Source: Azonexus sp.
Lineage (GTDB): Bacteria > Pseudomonadota > Gammaproteobacteria > Burkholderiales > Rhodocyclaceae
DNA length: 5,776 nt
Direction of reading: 5' to 3'
NCBI GenBank assembly: GCA_031285115.1
Contig: JAITWU010000163.1
Span: 1-5,776 of the forward strand
Under the pieces are notes generated by a model. The model saw nothing but the letters and a program-made list of their open reading frames with translations, searched no databases and had not been told where the DNA came from. The stretch's first letter is position 1. Each line of letters starts with the position of its first letter. Positions 4,930-5,776 of the stretch are shown piece after piece. The translations under genes and the position numbers were made by a program.

Positions 4930-4970
4930 TTGACGAGAATCAACGGCCCGGCAAGCCCGCTGGTTATACT
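4930..4970 (+). promoter_or_regulatory. FNR box plus -10 element of the ubiU promoter
   Basis: TTGAC-GAGA-ATCAA (4930-4943) matches the FNR consensus TTGAT-N4-ATCAA at nine of ten positions. TATACT (4965-4970) is a good -10 hexamer. If transcription starts at about 4978, seven nt after the -10, the FNR box centre falls at -41.5, the exact geometry of class II FNR-activated promoters, with a leader of about 23 nt. The -35 position has no sigma70 match, as expected for activator dependence. E. coli ubiUV is also known to be FNR-controlled. Confidence 0.75.
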
Positions 4971-5000
4971 CACAGGTTCGACTTTCTGGACGCTGCTTTC

Positions 5001-5776
5001 ATGAATCAGTTGCCCGATCTCATCTGCCCCGCCGGTAGTCTGCCGGCGCTCAGGGCGGCGGTCGATCATGGCGCCGATGCGGTTTATCTCGGCTACAAGA
5101 ACGACACCAATGCGCGTAATTTCGCGGGTCTCAATTTCGAGGCCAAAACGCTGGCTGAGGGTATTCGCTATGCTCACGGCAAGGGTTGCGAAGTGTTGCT
5201 GGCGATCAATACCTTCCCCCAAGCCGGGCGGGTTGGCGATTGGCAAAAAGCCGTCGACGCCGCCGTCGAGCAAGGGGCGGACGCACTCATCCTCGCTGAC
5301 ATCGGGCTGCTCGATTACGCCCGCCAGCGCCATCCGCAGCAGCGTTTGCATTTGTCGGTGCAGGGTTCGGCGACGAGTTATGAGGCGATCAATTTCTGCC
5401 AGCGTGAATTTGGCGTGCGCCGCGCCGTGCTGCCACGGGTGCTGACGCTGGCGCAGGTCGAGCAGGTGATCAAAAACACCACTGTCGAGATCGAGGTTTT
5501 CGGCTTTGGCAGCCTGTGCGTGATGAACGAAGGCCGTTGCTGGCTTTCCTCCTACGCCTGCGGCGAGTCGCCCAATACCGTCGGCGCCTGCTCGCCAGCC
5601 AAATACGTCAAGTGGGACAAGGGGCCGGGGCGCATGGATACGCGCTTGAACGGCATTCTCATCGACCGCTTTGGCGATGGCGAACCGGCGGGTTATCCAA
5701 CCTTGTGCAAAGGCCGCTTCGCGGTCGAAGGCGAGACGTATTACGCGCTGGAGGAGCCGACCAGCCTCAATGTGCT
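5001..5776 (+). CDS. ubiU: UbiU, O2-independent ubiquinone biosynthesis protein (3' end outside window)
   Basis: Start and first 258 codons of a peptidase-U32-family protein, with no stop before the window ends (E. coli UbiU is about 331 residues). It begins MNQLPDLICPAGSLPALRAA and follows E. coli UbiU (YhbU) throughout, including DTNARNFAGLNF, INTF and GESPNTVGACSPAKY. The four cysteines that hold the [4Fe-4S] cluster are present at Cys173, Cys180, Cys197 and Cys236, each offset by four from E. coli 169, 176, 193 and 232. With UbiV and UbiT it supports ring hydroxylation of ubiquinone precursors without oxygen, in the cytosol. ubiV would be expected just downstream, outside the window. The ATG at 5001 is the only sensible start; its ribosome site is weak (GGA at 4988-4990). 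An FNR-type promoter precedes it, fitting anaerobic use. Confidence 0.95.
   Translation, partial: MNQLPDLICPAGSLPALRAAVDHGADAVYLGYKNDTNARNFAGLNFEAKTLAEGIRYAHGKGCEVLLAINTFPQAGRVGDWQKAVDAAVEQGADALILADIGLLDYARQRHPQQRLHLSVQGSATSYEAINFCQREFGVRRAVLPRVLTLAQVEQVIKNTTVEIEVFGFGSLCVMNEGRCWLSSYACGESPNTVGACSPAKYVKWDKGPGRMDTRLNGILIDRFGDGEPAGYPTLCKGRFAVEGETYYALEEPTSLNV

Larger units (their letters stand above)
4760..4934. repeat. 10-bp target-site duplication flanking the MITE
   Basis: TTCCGTTTGA occurs at 4760-4769 and again at 4924-4933, directly outside the two ends of the element at 4770-4923. The following C is also shared, but at the left it is the element's own first base. The right copy contains the first four bases of the FNR box of ubiU; the left copy contains the ABC fragment's stop codon. 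Confidence 0.85.

Noticed and set aside
4908..5351. Minus-strand open frame overlapping the ubiU start and promoter
   Set aside because: Antisense to strongly conserved UbiU sequence and to a well-formed promoter.

Overview
The window is GC-rich proteobacterial chromosome. The gene set (beta-class GST, HMG-CoA lyase, 3-methylcrotonyl-CoA carboxylase debris, UbiU with an FNR-type promoter, and intergenic CCCTCTCCC and GTAGGGGCG repeats) points to a facultatively anaerobic beta- or gammaproteobacterium. A Rhodocyclales-like lineage is my best guess, by inference only.

Layout: 1-144 is a repeat-bearing intergenic stretch. 175-1365 (+) is a YbfB/YjiJ-type MFS transporter followed by a hairpin. 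1366-2399 is an accessory patch: a type II VapB/VapC toxin-antitoxin pair (1582-2204) with possible gene debris on both sides and a strong 13-bp hairpin at 2342-2374. 2400-4017 (-) holds an intact beta-class glutathione S-transferase and an intact HMG-CoA lyase of the leucine/isovalerate (liu) pathway. 4014-4769 is a breakpoint cluster: the biotinyl end of a carboxylase alpha subunit, a 15-codon piece of a biotin carboxylase domain, a 76-codon piece of an acyl-CoA synthetase (all -) and the tail of an ABC transporter ATPase (+) lie directly against each other. 4770-4923 is a small MITE-like element with perfect 16-bp terminal inverted repeats and a 10-bp target duplication. 5001-5776 (+) is the 5' two-thirds or more of ubiU, running off the window.

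How it fits together: HMG-CoA lyase performs the last step of leucine catabolism and overlaps the carboxylase stop codon by the usual ATGA, so an intact liu operon probably once ran leftwards here. As written, its upstream carboxylase and synthetase are destroyed. Either real deletions or assembly collapse at short repeats could produce this, and reads would decide. UbiU acts in O2-independent ubiquinone hydroxylation. Its promoter shows a near-consensus FNR box with the spacing of a class II activated promoter. The MITE inserted exactly into this FNR box, and the target duplication regenerated the box. I see no CRISPR array, rRNA, tRNA or clearly new multi-gene system; the best novel signal is the MITE/FNR-box arrangement and the scrambled junction beside it.
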